From assembly GCA_963789825.1 (NCBI GenBank), contig CAWBME010000011.1:186001-250000 (forward strand): a DNA stretch of 64,000 nt, given 5' to 3'. Every line of letters begins with the position of its first letter. The first letter of the stretch is position 1. Origin of the DNA: PFL42 sp963789825 (GTDB lineage: Bacteria > Chloroflexota > Anaerolineae > Anaerolineales > E44-bin32). Below the pieces are notes generated by a model. It did not search any database and had not been told where the DNA came from. It saw nothing but the letters and a program-made list of their open reading frames with translations. Shown piece by piece: positions 43,002 to 52,082 of the stretch. A program made the position numbers and the translations under genes.

Positions 43002-45167
43002 TCAGCCCGCGCCGGGGACGTCGACGGCGACCGGAACCCCCGAGCGCAAGGACTGCACGGCGGCGATGGAGGCCAGGGAAACGGCGAACAGTTCCCCGTA
43101 CGGGATGGGCGGGGGACCGGCCTGGCGAATGGCATCGGCGAACGCAGCCCATGCTTCGGCGTGTCCCTTCTCCGTCTCCCACCGGCTCCGCCACGTCTGC
43201 TCTCGGCCATCACCGAAGACGGTGAGCGAGCGGAAGTCCTCCAGCACGGCCGTCTGGCCACCGGTGGAGACCTCCAGCCGTTCCTTGCCAGCCTCCGGAG
43301 CGCCGGCGGCCAGGTAGCTCAAGGTGCCAACGGATCCGTCGGCGAAGGTGAGCGTGATGGCGACGTTGTCGTCGCGGTAGCGGGCATCGTCAGGCAGGCC
43401 GACGGCGTGCACCTGTTGCGGCAGGCTGCCGGCGATATGGGTCATCAGGTCGATGAAGTGGCAGGCCTCGCCCAGAAGGCGTCCCCCGCCTTGCTCCGGA
43501 TCATGCAGCCAGTGCGAGAGCGGGAGTCGTCCGGGGTACACGTGGTAGGCCAGGTGCATCGGCTCGCGTCGCTCGCCGAGGCTGTCCCGCAGTCGGGCGA
43601 CAAGCGGGGCGAAGCGGCGATTGAAGCCAACCATGAGCATGCCAGGAGCCGTGGCCAGCGCCGACAGCAGTCCATCCAGTTCGTCCGCCCGCAGCGCCAA
43701 GGGCTTCTCGCACCAGACATGCTTCCCGGCGCGCAAAGCGGCTGCCGTCTGCTCGGCATGCAGATGGTGGCGCGTCAAGACCGCCACGGTGTTGACATCG
43801 GCATCCTGCAGGATCTGCTCCCCATCGCTTGTGGCATAAGCGAAATCGAAGCGGTGGGCGCAATCGGCCGCCCTCCGGCCAGCGGCGGAGGCGATGCCCA
43901 CCCGCTGCACGCCGGCGCTGCGCCGGATGACCGGAAGGAAGGTGCTGGCGGCGAAGTTGCCCGCACCCAGCACACCCAGGCGGACATCGGACGGCGTGCC
44001 CGCTGCCGGCCGGCGCAGCTCAATCCGCTTAGACGCCGCGACGGTCTCGGCCTGGGGGTAGGTCAGCACCACGCCGAGGAACGGAGCGCGGCTCTTGCCG
44101 GAGATGAGCGAGTAGGCCCGCGGCGCCTTGTCGATCGGGATGCGATGCGTGATCAAGGACCGCACGTCGAGCTGGCCCTGCTCGATCAGCGATAGCACCG
44201 CCTGCAGGTTGCGACCTTCGGTCCAGCGCACATACCCGGCCGGGTAGTCGACGCCAGCCTCTTCGTAGGAGGGGTCATAGCGACCGGGGCCGTAGGAGCG
44301 CGACACCCGAAAGGAGAGTTCCTTGTCATAGTACAGCCGCCGCGGCAGTTCCAGCCCGACCGCTCCAAGGGCGATCACCCGGCCGCGATCCCGCGCCAGC
44401 CGTCCAGCCAGGTCGACCGGATCACCGGACTCGGTGTCGGCGCACACCAGAACAACGTCGAAGCCCTCGCCGTCCGTGAAGGCTGCGCCTTGGCGCTCGG
44501 CACGCGCTCGCTCGACGGCCTGGAGTCCGTTGGCGCGGGCCGCCCGCACCCGTTCCGCCGAAAGATCGATCCCCAAGACGGCGCAGCCCGCCGCCTCGGC
44601 GATCCCGGCGGCCAGCCGGCCCAGCAGCCCAAGCCCGATCACCGCCACACGCTCACCGACCTGAGGCTCGGCCAGGCGAAAGCCGTGCAAGGCGATCGCT
44701 CCCAGCGTAGCAAACGAGCCGCATTCGAAGTCAACCGAATCCGGGAGATGCGCCAGCAGATTGCGCGGCACGAGCGCATACTCTGCGTGCAGCGCATAGC
44801 CTCCGCCAGCGCAAGCGACCCGGTCACCGCGGCGGAAGCTGCTCAGCCCGGGTCCGGCCTCAACCACCACTCCGGCTGAGGCATATCCCAGCGGCAACGG
44901 CTGCGCCAGACGAGAGCGCACAGCACGTGCCGCGCTCAGCACCCCCTCGCGCCGCGCCTTCTCCAGCACCAGCCGCACCTGATCGGGCCGCGCCCTAGCC
45001 TTGCCCAGCAGTCCCCTGCCGGCAAACGACACCAACCTGCGCTCCGTCCCGGCCGAGACCAGCGAAGCGTGAGTCTTCACCAGCGCCATCCCGGGCTGCA
45101 GCGCAGGAACCGGAACGTCGATGACCAGTGTCTTGCCGGAACGCAGATCCTGGACGATTTGTTTCAT
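43002..45167 (-). CDS. Bi-domain oxidoreductase: MDR-like dehydrogenase fused to Gfo/Idh/MocA dehydrogenase
   Basis: A 721-aa fusion. Residues 1-340 resemble a zinc-type medium-chain dehydrogenase (HASLVSAGTERRLVSFAGRG, PLGYASAGVVVEAGPGLSSF, GERVAVIGLGLLGRLAAGIA nucleotide site). Residues about 375-715 form a Gfo/Idh/MocA NAD(P) dehydrogenase (VRLGVLGAGNFAASTFLPVI, WCEKPLALRADEL with the catalytic-region E-K-P, FIDLMTHIAGS). This architecture is typical beside heparinase-like genes in polysaccharide clusters. ATG at 45167 follows a TATAAT at 45205-45210 on the minus strand. It starts the four-gene operon ending in the phosphoglycosyl transferase. Confidence 0.93.
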   Translation of the reverse strand: MKQIVQDLRSGKTLVIDVPVPALQPGMALVKTHASLVSAGTERRLVSFAGRGLLGKARARPDQVRLVLEKARREGVLSAARAVRSRLAQPLPLGYASAGVVVEAGPGLSSFRRGDRVACAGGGYALHAEYALVPRNLLAHLPDSVDFECGSFATLGAIALHGFRLAEPQVGERVAVIGLGLLGRLAAGIAEAAGCAVLGIDLSAERVRAARANGLQAVERARAERQGAAFTDGEGFDVVLVCADTESGDPVDLAGRLARDRGRVIALGAVGLELPRRLYYDKELSFRVSRSYGPGRYDPSYEEAGVDYPAGYVRWTEGRNLQAVLSLIEQGQLDVRSLITHRIPIDKAPRAYSLISGKSRAPFLGVVLTYPQAETVAASKRIELRRPAAGTPSDVRLGVLGAGNFAASTFLPVIRRSAGVQRVGIASAAGRRAADCAHRFDFAYATSDGEQILQDADVNTVAVLTRHHLHAEQTAAALRAGKHVWCEKPLALRADELDGLLSALATAPGMLMVGFNRRFAPLVARLRDSLGERREPMHLAYHVYPGRLPLSHWLHDPEQGGGRLLGEACHFIDLMTHIAGSLPQQVHAVGLPDDARYRDDNVAITLTFADGSVGTLSYLAAGAPEAGKERLEVSTGGQTAVLEDFRSLTVFGDGREQTWRSRWETEKGHAEAWAAFADAIRQAGPPPIPYGELFAVSLASIAAVQSLRSGVPVAVDVPGAG

Positions 45168-45204
45168 CGAAGGTGAGGGCCTGTGCTTCGAGGCGGCTTG
45201 GAGG

Positions 45205-45210
45205 ATTATA
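45205..45210 (-). promoter_or_regulatory. Extended -10 (TGCTATAAT) for the polysaccharide operon
   Basis: Minus-strand TGCTATAATCC, 37 nt before the oxidoreductase ATG and just beyond the end of the neighbouring glycosyltransferase gene. It is identical over 11 bases to the element upstream of ftsK. Confidence 0.6.
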
Positions 45211-46423
45211 GCATCGCGCTTGAGGCGCTTGCCGTGAACCGGTTGTACAGCTGTTGCGCTTCCTGCATGCACTTGGCGTAGTCTGCACGCTCGAGCACGA
45301 TCTGGCGATTGACTTCAGCCGCCTGACGGCGCAGCTTGGCGCTGCGCAGGCCTTCGACGACTGCCCCGGCCAGCGCAGCCGCGTCCAACGGGTCGATCAG
45401 CAGCCCGTTCCGTCCAGGCTCGATCCACTCGCGCAGCGAGTCGAGATCGCCTGCCACCGGCAGCACGCCGCAGGCCATCGCCTCCAGCAGCGTGTTCGGC
45501 GTACCATCGTGCGTAGTTGGCGAGACGGCAACCAGCGACCGCTGGAACATGGCCGCCATTTCGCTCGGGGTCAACCTGGGCAGCAGGCTCACCGCCGTCT
45601 CGATACCTAACCGCCGCAGCCACTTCCCGGCCTCTGCCTCGCCCTGCATCCCTGGACAGAGGAAGTGGACGTCAGGCACCTGCCGTACGATCTCGGGGAT
45701 GGAGCGGAAGAAGGTGTCGTTGCGGACGTACATGCGGAAACCACGCGGCTGCACCACGATCGGCCGCATTCCAAGCTGCGCCAACCGGAGGCGCAGGTCT
45801 GAAGCCTGCGGCAGCTCCTCCGGCGGAGTGGGTCGGAAGATGCTGCGTCTGCACGCCGCCGTTGGTCGGGATGATCAGCGAAGGCCGGGTGGCCGGAAAC
45901 CCCCATCTCTGGGCCAGCCCCAGGTCGCGGCGGCAATCGACATGCAGCCCGTCAGCCCGCCGCCATGGACCGTCGCGTCCAGCGCCGCATTCCCGGTGAG
46001 GCCCCGGCATGCAGCGTGAAGTCATTCCCCCACACCGAAACCAGCAGCGGGACGTCAGACGCCAGGCTCGCACTGAGCATCCCTTCGTACGGGACACGCA
46101 GGGCGTGGACCACGTCCGGGCGCACATCGGCCACGATCGAATCCAGCTGCCTGGCTGCGCCCGGGAGGGTCCAAGGCCCCAGCCAGTGCCGGAGCCGGCC
46201 GCGTGCGCCCATCGCACCGCGCTCCGCCGGGCGCCGAGCCAGGCGCGGCCGCTCCGCCTGCCCGGCTGAACGCAACCGACACCCTGTGCAGGCTGGCCAG
46301 GCCGGCGATGGGCGTGCAGGAGAACGTCGAGACCAGGTGGATCTCGTGACCCGCCTGCATGAGGTAGGTGATCCAGCTTCGGGCGATCGGGCTGCGGCCG
46401 TCGGCGACGAACAACAGGCGCAT
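45206..46423 (-). CDS. Glycosyltransferase family 4 protein (at least three frameshifts)
   Basis: GT-B glycosyltransferase of about 400 aa, reconstructed from four frame segments. MRLLFVADGRSPIARSWITY starts the acceptor domain at 46423. After a shift near 46290 it continues with IVADVRPDVVHALRVPYEGM and LLVSVWGNDFTLHA. A segment with LIIPTNGGVQT follows a shift near 45960. After another near 45830 the donor domain runs PIVVQPRGFRMYVRNDTFFR, FLCPGMQGEAEAGKW and the E-x7-E-like VSPTTHDGTPNTLLEAMACG. The order is collinear with family members, so it is one gene with indels rather than several genes. Specificity unknown. Confidence 0.75.
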
Positions 46424-46424
46424 G

Positions 46425-47521
46425 TCAGGCCGGCTCCCCTCAGCGAGCGGAAGGCGCGCACAAAGGCATCGGCCATCGCCTCAATATTGAACCGCTCGCG
46501 CGCTAGACGAAAGGACTCTTCCCCCATCCTGCGCAACCGCTGTGGATCGGCCAATGCCTGGCGCAGCACAGCGGCCAGCTCCGCCGGTTCCTCCCGTTCC
46601 AGGATCCAGCCATTGGCCGGGGTCACCAGGTCAGCCTGGGTGCCATCGCCCCGACCCGAGACGAGCGGAAGTCCGGAGCTCATCGCCTGCTGCAGCGCCA
46701 GGCCGCCGGTACCCGGCAGGACAAACAGATCTGCCTCGAGATAAGCGGTCTCAAGCTCCTGGCCGATCTGCGTCCCGCGGAACTGCGCGGCCGGGCACAC
46801 CTGCCGGGCCAGTGCCTCGAGCCGGCTGCGCTCCGGCCCGTCTCCCACGATGACCACCCGCGGGGCGGGGAACAAGGCACCGCACGCCTGCAACAGCAGG
46901 TCGACGCGTTTCTGCGGCACCAGCCGGCCCACGTAGAGCACGCTGGCCGGTCTGGCGTCAGGTAGCGCGCGCTGCTGGCATCTCTGCCGGGGCGAGCGTT
47001 GCGGCGTTGTGTGCCACAACGATGCGCGAGGCGGGGAATCCGAGGGCGGCATACTGCTGCGCCCCGGCCTGGCTGTAGGCGATCAGCGCCTCGAACCGGC
47101 GCAGCGAGCGCGCCAGCAGCGCCCGCCGCCACCCTCGCCCGGCCGCGCCGGGCGCCCCCAGTCCCCAGCCGATCACGCCGCGCCCTCGCCGGCGCATCCA
47201 GCGCGCCCCGGCGCCGCTGGAGAGATAGCGCGGGTTGGCCTCCATCACCAGCAGGTCGGGCTGCCACGTGTCGAGCCAGTCCGTCAGCCCGCGTTGGTAG
47301 CACAGGTAGGCCTTGCCGCTCATCAGATGCAGGTTGCGCGCCGGCCAAGCGTTAGCGATTGCGAGGGATCCACCCGGCAGGATCGCTTCGTCTGCCCGCG
47401 GCTCGCCGGCGAACACGCTCAGCCCGCCGAGACAAGCCTGCGCCAGCCGGTCAAAGAACGCCATCCGATAGGCCGGGAGGAGGCGCTGCTGGATACCCAC
47501 CCGCCCAGTGAAGGTCAGCAT
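46425..47521 (-). CDS. Glycosyltransferase family 4 protein (frameshifted)
   Basis: About 365 aa. The N-terminal part (GRVGIQQRLLPAYRMAFFDR; PDLLVMEANPRYLS) resembles acceptor domains of capsular GT4 enzymes. After one shift near 46975 the donor domain reads SVLYVGRLVPQKRVDLLLQA, VVIVGDGPERSRLEALARQV, DLFVLPGTGGLALQQAMSSG (E-x7-E region with Glu replaced by GGLALQQ) and ends with ERFNIEAMADAFVRAF. ATG at 47521 has GGGAG 5 bp upstream. The C-terminus probably ends at a TGA just before the next ATG (46423), which needs one more base change. Specificity unknown. Confidence 0.78.
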
Positions 47522-47650
47522 GGGTGCTCCCACCATCGGGAGGCGCTCGACAGGCGCAGCTCATGGCGAGCGATCCGACGCAGACAGATGGCCGTGTCCC
47601 TCGCAATACAATGTCGATCTCGGGCGAGGCATTGCGGCGGTCTCACTGGC

Positions 47651-48682
47651 TCACGCCGGCCATCCCAGGGCCGCCAGGTAGCCGTCGACCATGCGCTCGA
47701 GCCCGAAGGCGGCTTCGGCTCTGGCTCGCGCCCCGGCTCGGTAGCGCGGCAGGTCGGCGAGCACCTCGCTTGCGGCGAGCGCCAGGCCGGCAATGTCCGG
47801 CGGCTCAAGCCGCCAGGCATCGGCGCCATACGCCACCACCCGTCCAGCATCCTGAGTCACCATCTCCGGCAGCGCCCCCGTGTCGAAGGCGACCACCGGT
47901 GTGCCGCAGGCCAGTGACTCGATCACCGTGTTCGGGCAAGCTGGCTGCAGATCCGCCGAGAACAGCAGGCTCCCCGATGCGTACAGTGGCGGGAGCTTCT
48001 CGGGCGCCACCGGCCCGAGCCAGTCGATCGGCCGCCGAGCCCGGCGGTCGGCAGCCTGCCGCACCGTCGCCGGCACCTGCCCGGCCACGGCCAACTCGAC
48101 CGGGTTGCCGGATTCCAGCATGGCGTTCAGCAGCGAAACGGCATGCTCCAGACCGCTCTCGTAGCCTCCCGAGAGGCTGGCCTCGACGACCAGCAGGCGC
48201 GCAGTCTGAGGTGCGACACCACGCTCAGTGGGGGCGAAGATATCCAGCGGCACACCGTTGGGCACAACCCTCGTCGGAACTCTGGTGGCGCCGAACGCCC
48301 CCTCCCACCAGCCCCGCACGAATTCACTCTGGTAGATCACGCCATCGGCAAGGCGGCTGCGCAGCAGGCGCAGCAACAGGTTGTTGATCTCCGCCCGCAG
48401 GAAGTGGCGCACGCCGGTCCGCCGCCGGCGATGAATCCAGTTCATGCCATCCAGCCGCTGGAAGACCGGAATACCTCTCCGCCGTGCGCCGACTAGCCCG
48501 GTGAGGTGACGGGTACCTCCGGAAACCAGCACCGCGGCATACGGACGGTCGGCGAGGTCAAAGCACACTTCGATCCCGCGCCGGGCGAGCCCCTGGGACA
48601 GCCGGCGCTGAAAGGAGGCCGGGCCGGCGATGCCGCCCACCCGGCTCACCAGGCACAACCGCGGGACCGATGGCGCGCTCAT
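47651..48682 (-). CDS. Glycosyltransferase family 4 protein
   Basis: A complete 343-aa GT-B glycosyltransferase. The acceptor half has VSRVGGIAGPASFQRRLSQG, AAVLVSGGTRHLTGLVGARR and VFQRLDGMNWIHRR. The donor half has YQSEFVRGWW, RVVPNGVPLDIFAP, IDWLGPVAPEKLPPLYASGS and the E-x7-E-like PNTVIESLACGTPVVAFDTG. ATG at 48682 lies 33 bp after the WecB-like stop, so it is likely co-transcribed with UDP-ManNAc(A) synthesis and may use one of those donors. The 114 bp after its stop, before the next glycosyltransferase, hold no gene. Confidence 0.9.
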   Translation of the reverse strand: MSAPSVPRLCLVSRVGGIAGPASFQRRLSQGLARRGIEVCFDLADRPYAAVLVSGGTRHLTGLVGARRRGIPVFQRLDGMNWIHRRRRTGVRHFLRAEINNLLLRLLRSRLADGVIYQSEFVRGWWEGAFGATRVPTRVVPNGVPLDIFAPTERGVAPQTARLLVVEASLSGGYESGLEHAVSLLNAMLESGNPVELAVAGQVPATVRQAADRRARRPIDWLGPVAPEKLPPLYASGSLLFSADLQPACPNTVIESLACGTPVVAFDTGALPEMVTQDAGRVVAYGADAWRLEPPDIAGLALAASEVLADLPRYRAGARARAEAAFGLERMVDGYLAALGWPA

Positions 48683-48715
48683 CCGCCTCCGGCTTTGCCA
48701 GGCATCGGCCGCGGC

Positions 48716-49837
48716 TCAGCCCGCCTGCCGCAAGGCAGCCACGATGCGGGCGCTGGCCCGGCCGTCGCCATACGGGTTGGCAGCGTGTGCCATCTCGGCG
48801 TGCGCCGCGGGATCGCGCAGCAGCCGCCGCGCCTCCTGCAGGATGCGCTGCGGGTCGGTGCCCACCAGGCGGGCGGTGCCGGCCTCGATCGCCTCCGGCC
48901 GCTCGGTGACCTGGCGCAGAACGAGCACCGGCACGCCCAGCGCCGGCGCCTCCTCCTGCAGCCCACCCGAGTCGGTCAGCACCAGATGCGAGCGCTTGAG
49001 CAGATGGACCATCGGCAGGTAGTCGAGCGGATCGATCAGGCTGATGTTGGCCACGCGCCCCAGCAAACGGTGGGCCGGCTCGGCGACGTTCGGGTTGCGG
49101 TGCACGGGGTACACCAGGTGCACATCACCGCTGAACTCATCGGCCAGCGTCCGCAGCGCCTCAAAGACGTCTTCCAGCGGCGCTCCGAAGTTCTCGCGGC
49201 GATGGGCGGTCACGGTGATCAGCCTGCGGTCCAGCGGCACCTGCCGCAGCGGCCCGCTGTCCCAGGCATAAGGCTGGTCGGCGACGCGTAGCAGGGCGTC
49301 GATAACGGTGTTGCCAGTGACCAGGATCTGCTCCGGCCGCACGCCTTCGCGCAGCAGGTTCTGGCGCGCCCGATCGGTCGGGGCGAAGTGCAGATCGGCG
49401 ACCACGCTCGCCACGCGCCGGTTGATCTCTTCCGGGAAGGGCTGCCACTTGTCGTCGGTGCGCAGGCCAGCCTCGACGTGGCCCAGGCGGGCACGGTGGT
49501 AGAACGCCACCAGGGCCGCCGCCATCACCGTGGTCGTGTCCCCTTGAACCAGCACCCAATCCGGCTTGACGTCGCGCAGGATCGGGTCGAGGCCGTGGAT
49601 CACAGCCGCCGTCAGATCGGCCAGCGACTGGTCCGGCTGCATCAGGTCGAGATCAACATCCGGCCGGATGGCGAACAGGCCGAGCACCTGGTCCAGCATC
49701 TCGCGATGCTGGGCGGTGACGCAGATCAGGGATTCGAAGTCGGGGGCGGCGGCCAGTTCGGCAATCACCGGCGCCAGTTTGACGGCTTCCGGGCGCGTGC
49801 CGAAGATCGAGAGAACACGGCGGCGGGAGGCGCTCAT
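48716..49837 (-). CDS. wecB: UDP-N-acetylglucosamine 2-epimerase (non-hydrolysing)
   Basis: Interconverts UDP-GlcNAc and UDP-ManNAc (373 aa). Conserved blocks: LSIFGTRPEAVKLAPVIAEL, CVTAQHREMLDQVLGLFAI, VLVQGDTTTVMAAALVAFYH, GHVEAGLRTDDKWQPFPEEI NRR, ILVTGNTVIDALL, TAHRRENFG, YPVHRNPNV and LTDSGGLQEEAPALGVPVLV, with the catalytic Asp, Glu and His residues in place. ATG at 49837 is chosen; the longer frame overlaps the dehydrogenase gene. Next to a WecC-like dehydrogenase it completes a route to UDP-ManNAcA. Confidence 0.95.
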   Translation of the reverse strand: MSASRRRVLSIFGTRPEAVKLAPVIAELAAAPDFESLICVTAQHREMLDQVLGLFAIRPDVDLDLMQPDQSLADLTAAVIHGLDPILRDVKPDWVLVQGDTTTVMAAALVAFYHRARLGHVEAGLRTDDKWQPFPEEINRRVASVVADLHFAPTDRARQNLLREGVRPEQILVTGNTVIDALLRVADQPYAWDSGPLRQVPLDRRLITVTAHRRENFGAPLEDVFEALRTLADEFSGDVHLVYPVHRNPNVAEPAHRLLGRVANISLIDPLDYLPMVHLLKRSHLVLTDSGGLQEEAPALGVPVLVLRQVTERPEAIEAGTARLVGTDPQRILQEARRLLRDPAAHAEMAHAANPYGDGRASARIVAALRQAG

Positions 49838-49845
49838 GGCGACCC

Positions 49846-51130
49846 TCAGCCCGCCGGCGGCGGTGCGCCCAGCCGGTGCAACTGGAAGCCGGCCGCCTGC
49901 CAGTCGGCGGCCTGCCACACGCCGCGCAGGTCGACGGCCACTCGACCTTTGGCCCATGCCGCCGCCTGCCGTGGGTCGAGCTGGCGTAGCTGGCTGTGAT
50001 CGACCAGCAGCACGATCGCCTCGGCGCCGGTCAGCGCGGTCTGCAAGTCGGGCGCGGCGGTGCAGCCGGGCGCGGTCGCCTGCGGCACGAAGGGATCAAA
50101 GGTCGTCACGCGGGCCCCGCGCTGGGCCAGGCCTTGCGCCACGGCGATCGCCGGGCTCTCGCGCAGGTCATCGACCTCCGGCTTGTAGGTCAGCCCGAGG
50201 GCGGCGATGGTCTTGTCGCTCAGCCCACCGAGCGCGCGCTCGACGAGCTCAACGCAGAACTCCGGTTGGGCATCGTTCACCTGCCGCGCCTGGCGGATCA
50301 GCTGGGCCGATTGCGGCGCCGCCTCGACCAGGAACCAGGGATCGACTCCGATGCAGTGTCCCCCCACGCCGGGCCCCGGGCGCAGGATGTTGACCCGGGG
50401 ATGCAGATTGGCCAGCGCGATCGCCTGCCAGACATCGACGTCGAAGCGGTCGGCCAGCCGGGCGAACTCGTTGGCCAAGGCGATGTTGCCGTCGCGAAAG
50501 GTGTTCTCCATCAGCTTGACCATCTCGGCCGTTGTGGCGTCGGTGAGATGGATCTCGCCTCGGACGAAGACCTGGTACAAGTCCCGGCCGGCCTCGGCCG
50601 AGGCTGGGTTGACCCCGCCGATCACCCGGGCGTTTTCGACCAGCTCACGCAGGATCTGTCCAGGCAGAACGCGCTCAGGCGAGTAGCACAGGTAGAAGTC
50701 CTCGCCGGCGCGCAGCCCGGAACGCTCCAGGATCGGCGCCAGCAGGTCGGTGGTCGTGCGCGGCGGCGAGGTCGAACTCGAGCACCACCAGGTTGCCGCG
50801 CCCCAGCACCGGCACGATCGCCTCGGCGGCTGCGGTCACGAAGTGCATGTCCGCCCGCTTGTCCGCCAGGATCGGCGTCGGCACCGCCAGGACAAAGGCA
50901 TCCGCCGGCTGCGGCTCCTGGCTCACCAGCAGGTTGCCCGACTGGAAGGCAGCCTGCACCAGGTCGCGCAGGCCGGGTTCCTGGATGTGCACTTGGCCGT
51001 CGCGCAGCACGTCCACCACGCGGCGGTTGACGTCGACACCGACGACTGACAGGCCGTGGGTGGCGAAGGTGCTGGCGGTCGGCAGGCCGATGTACCCCAG
51101 GCCCAGGACGCAGATCTTGTGGAACTCCAC
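49846..51130 (-). CDS. wecC: UDP-N-acetyl-D-mannosamine dehydrogenase (frameshifted)
   Basis: NAD-dependent nucleotide-sugar dehydrogenase, about 427 aa. MEFHKICVLGLGYIGLPTAS carries the Rossmann motif; PTPILADKRADMHFVTAAAE is typical of the WecC/Pse group; DFYLCYSPERVLPGQ follows; the catalytic Cys lies in GVGGHCIGVDPWFL; ALGLTYKPEVDDLRESPAI is the C-terminal NAD-sugar segment. The two frames join when one T is removed from GAGTTC at 50774-50779, giving NLVVLESTSPPRTTTDLLAP, the family consensus. It directly precedes the epimerase (8 bp). The GAACTC spelling on the plus strand is one of seven identical frame breaks. Confidence 0.92.
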
Positions 51131-51206
51131 GCGGTGTGCCCCCGAGGCCGCGATTATGCCATATCCAGCGAATCGGGCCCGCCGAGCCGATCCGCCCCGG
51201 ACCTAG

Positions 51207-51459
51207 CAGGCTACCGAAAAACATCGTGTGATCGTCCACCCCTCTCCCCTAGCCCCTCCCCCTGCATGAGCCGACATCCGCGACTCGACACGAGTCCCGC
51301 AGGGGAAGGGGTCGATATTCCGGGGGGTGGGGAGCCAAGCTCCCCTCCCCCAAGATCTTGTTCCCCCTCTCCGCCACGGTTCATGGCGTACCCGTGCGCC
51401 GTCCTCGGAGAGGGGGTCAGGGGGTGGAGGTCTGCACGTTCTTCCGCAAGCTTCCAGAG
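51207..51459. repeat. Dispersed hairpin-forming repeat, copy A
   Basis: About 250 bp closely matching copy B (57545-57763): shared blocks include CGTGTGATCGTCCA, CCCTCTCCCCTAGCCCCTCC, TGCATGAGCCGACATCCGC, GCAGGGGAAGGGGTC, TTCCCCCTCTCCGCCACGGT and ACGTTCTTCCGCAAGCT. It folds on itself through CCCCTCCCCCTGC/GCAGGGGAAGGGG and CCCCCTCTCCG/CGGAGAGGGGG. Copy A has an extra hairpin insert of about 38 nt (51321-51358) absent from copy B. No coding capacity is evident. Confidence 0.85.
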
Positions 51460-51475
51460 CTCCACAGGCCCCGGC

Positions 51476-51481
51476 TATAAT
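51476..51481 (+). promoter_or_regulatory. -10 element (TATAAT) upstream of the RpiB-like gene
   Basis: Consensus TATAAT between repeat copy A and the RpiB-like reading frame, 21 nt before its first alignable residues. Confidence 0.5.
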
Positions 51482-51502
51482 CCCCTCCAACGGAAGGCTC
51501 TC

Positions 51503-51967
51503 GTTCGCATCGCCATCGGCTCCGACGAGGATCACCCAACCGCCCGCTCCATGCTCGCCTGGCTGCGGCAGCAGGGTCACGACGTGCAGACCGTCGGCGT
51601 GCTCGACGGCCCGGCGCTCGCCTGGCCGCAGGTGGCCCTGGGCGTCGCTCAGGCCGTGGCCTCGGGGCAGGCCGACGAGGGCATCCTGTTCTGCTGGACC
51701 GGGACCGGCGTGTCCCTGGCGGCCAACAAGGTTCACGGCATCCGGGCGGCGCTGTGCCACGACGCCGCGACGGCCCGCGGCGCCCGGCTGTGGAACGACG
51801 CCAACGTGCTTTGCCTGTCGCTGCGCAGCACGACGCTGGCGGTCGCCGAGGAGATCCTGCAGGCCTGGTTCGCCACCCACTACCAGCCGAACGCCGACGA
51901 CGACGCCTGCCTGGCGGCAATCCGGGAGATCGAGGCGCTGAACGCCTCACCCGACGGCGCAGCCTGA
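51503..51967 (+). CDS. RpiB/LacA/LacB-like sugar-phosphate isomerase
   Basis: About 154 aa, aligned over its whole length with ribose-5-phosphate isomerase B. It begins RIAIGSDEDHPTARSMLAWL (family GSDHAG changed to GSDEDH), has the active-site Cys loop ILFCWTGTGVSLAANKVHGI with RAALCHDAATARGARLWNDA and NVLCLSLRSTT. The Cys/Gly loop and anion-binding region are thus kept, while the first loop differs. No ATG, GTG or TTG lies between the TATAAT at 51476 and residue 1; the codon at 51503 is GTT, so the start is unresolved or hit by an indel. Substrate may not be ribose-5-phosphate. Confidence 0.82.
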   Translation, partial: VRIAIGSDEDHPTARSMLAWLRQQGHDVQTVGVLDGPALAWPQVALGVAQAVASGQADEGILFCWTGTGVSLAANKVHGIRAALCHDAATARGARLWNDANVLCLSLRSTTLAVAEEILQAWFATHYQPNADDDACLAAIREIEALNASPDGAA

Positions 51968-52082
51968 ACCGGCGCGAGCTCACGCAGCGGAGTAGAATCT
52001 CGGCGCGAGCCCCAAGCGCACGTCCTGCGCCTGGGAACCAACTCAGCGAGTGGTTTCCTATCGAGCAGGAGGATCAATCACC

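Noticed and set aside
42750..44195. A 481-residue plus-strand open frame opposite the oxidoreductase
   Set aside because: Complementary frame of a well-supported gene; composition and lack of motifs mark it as shadow.
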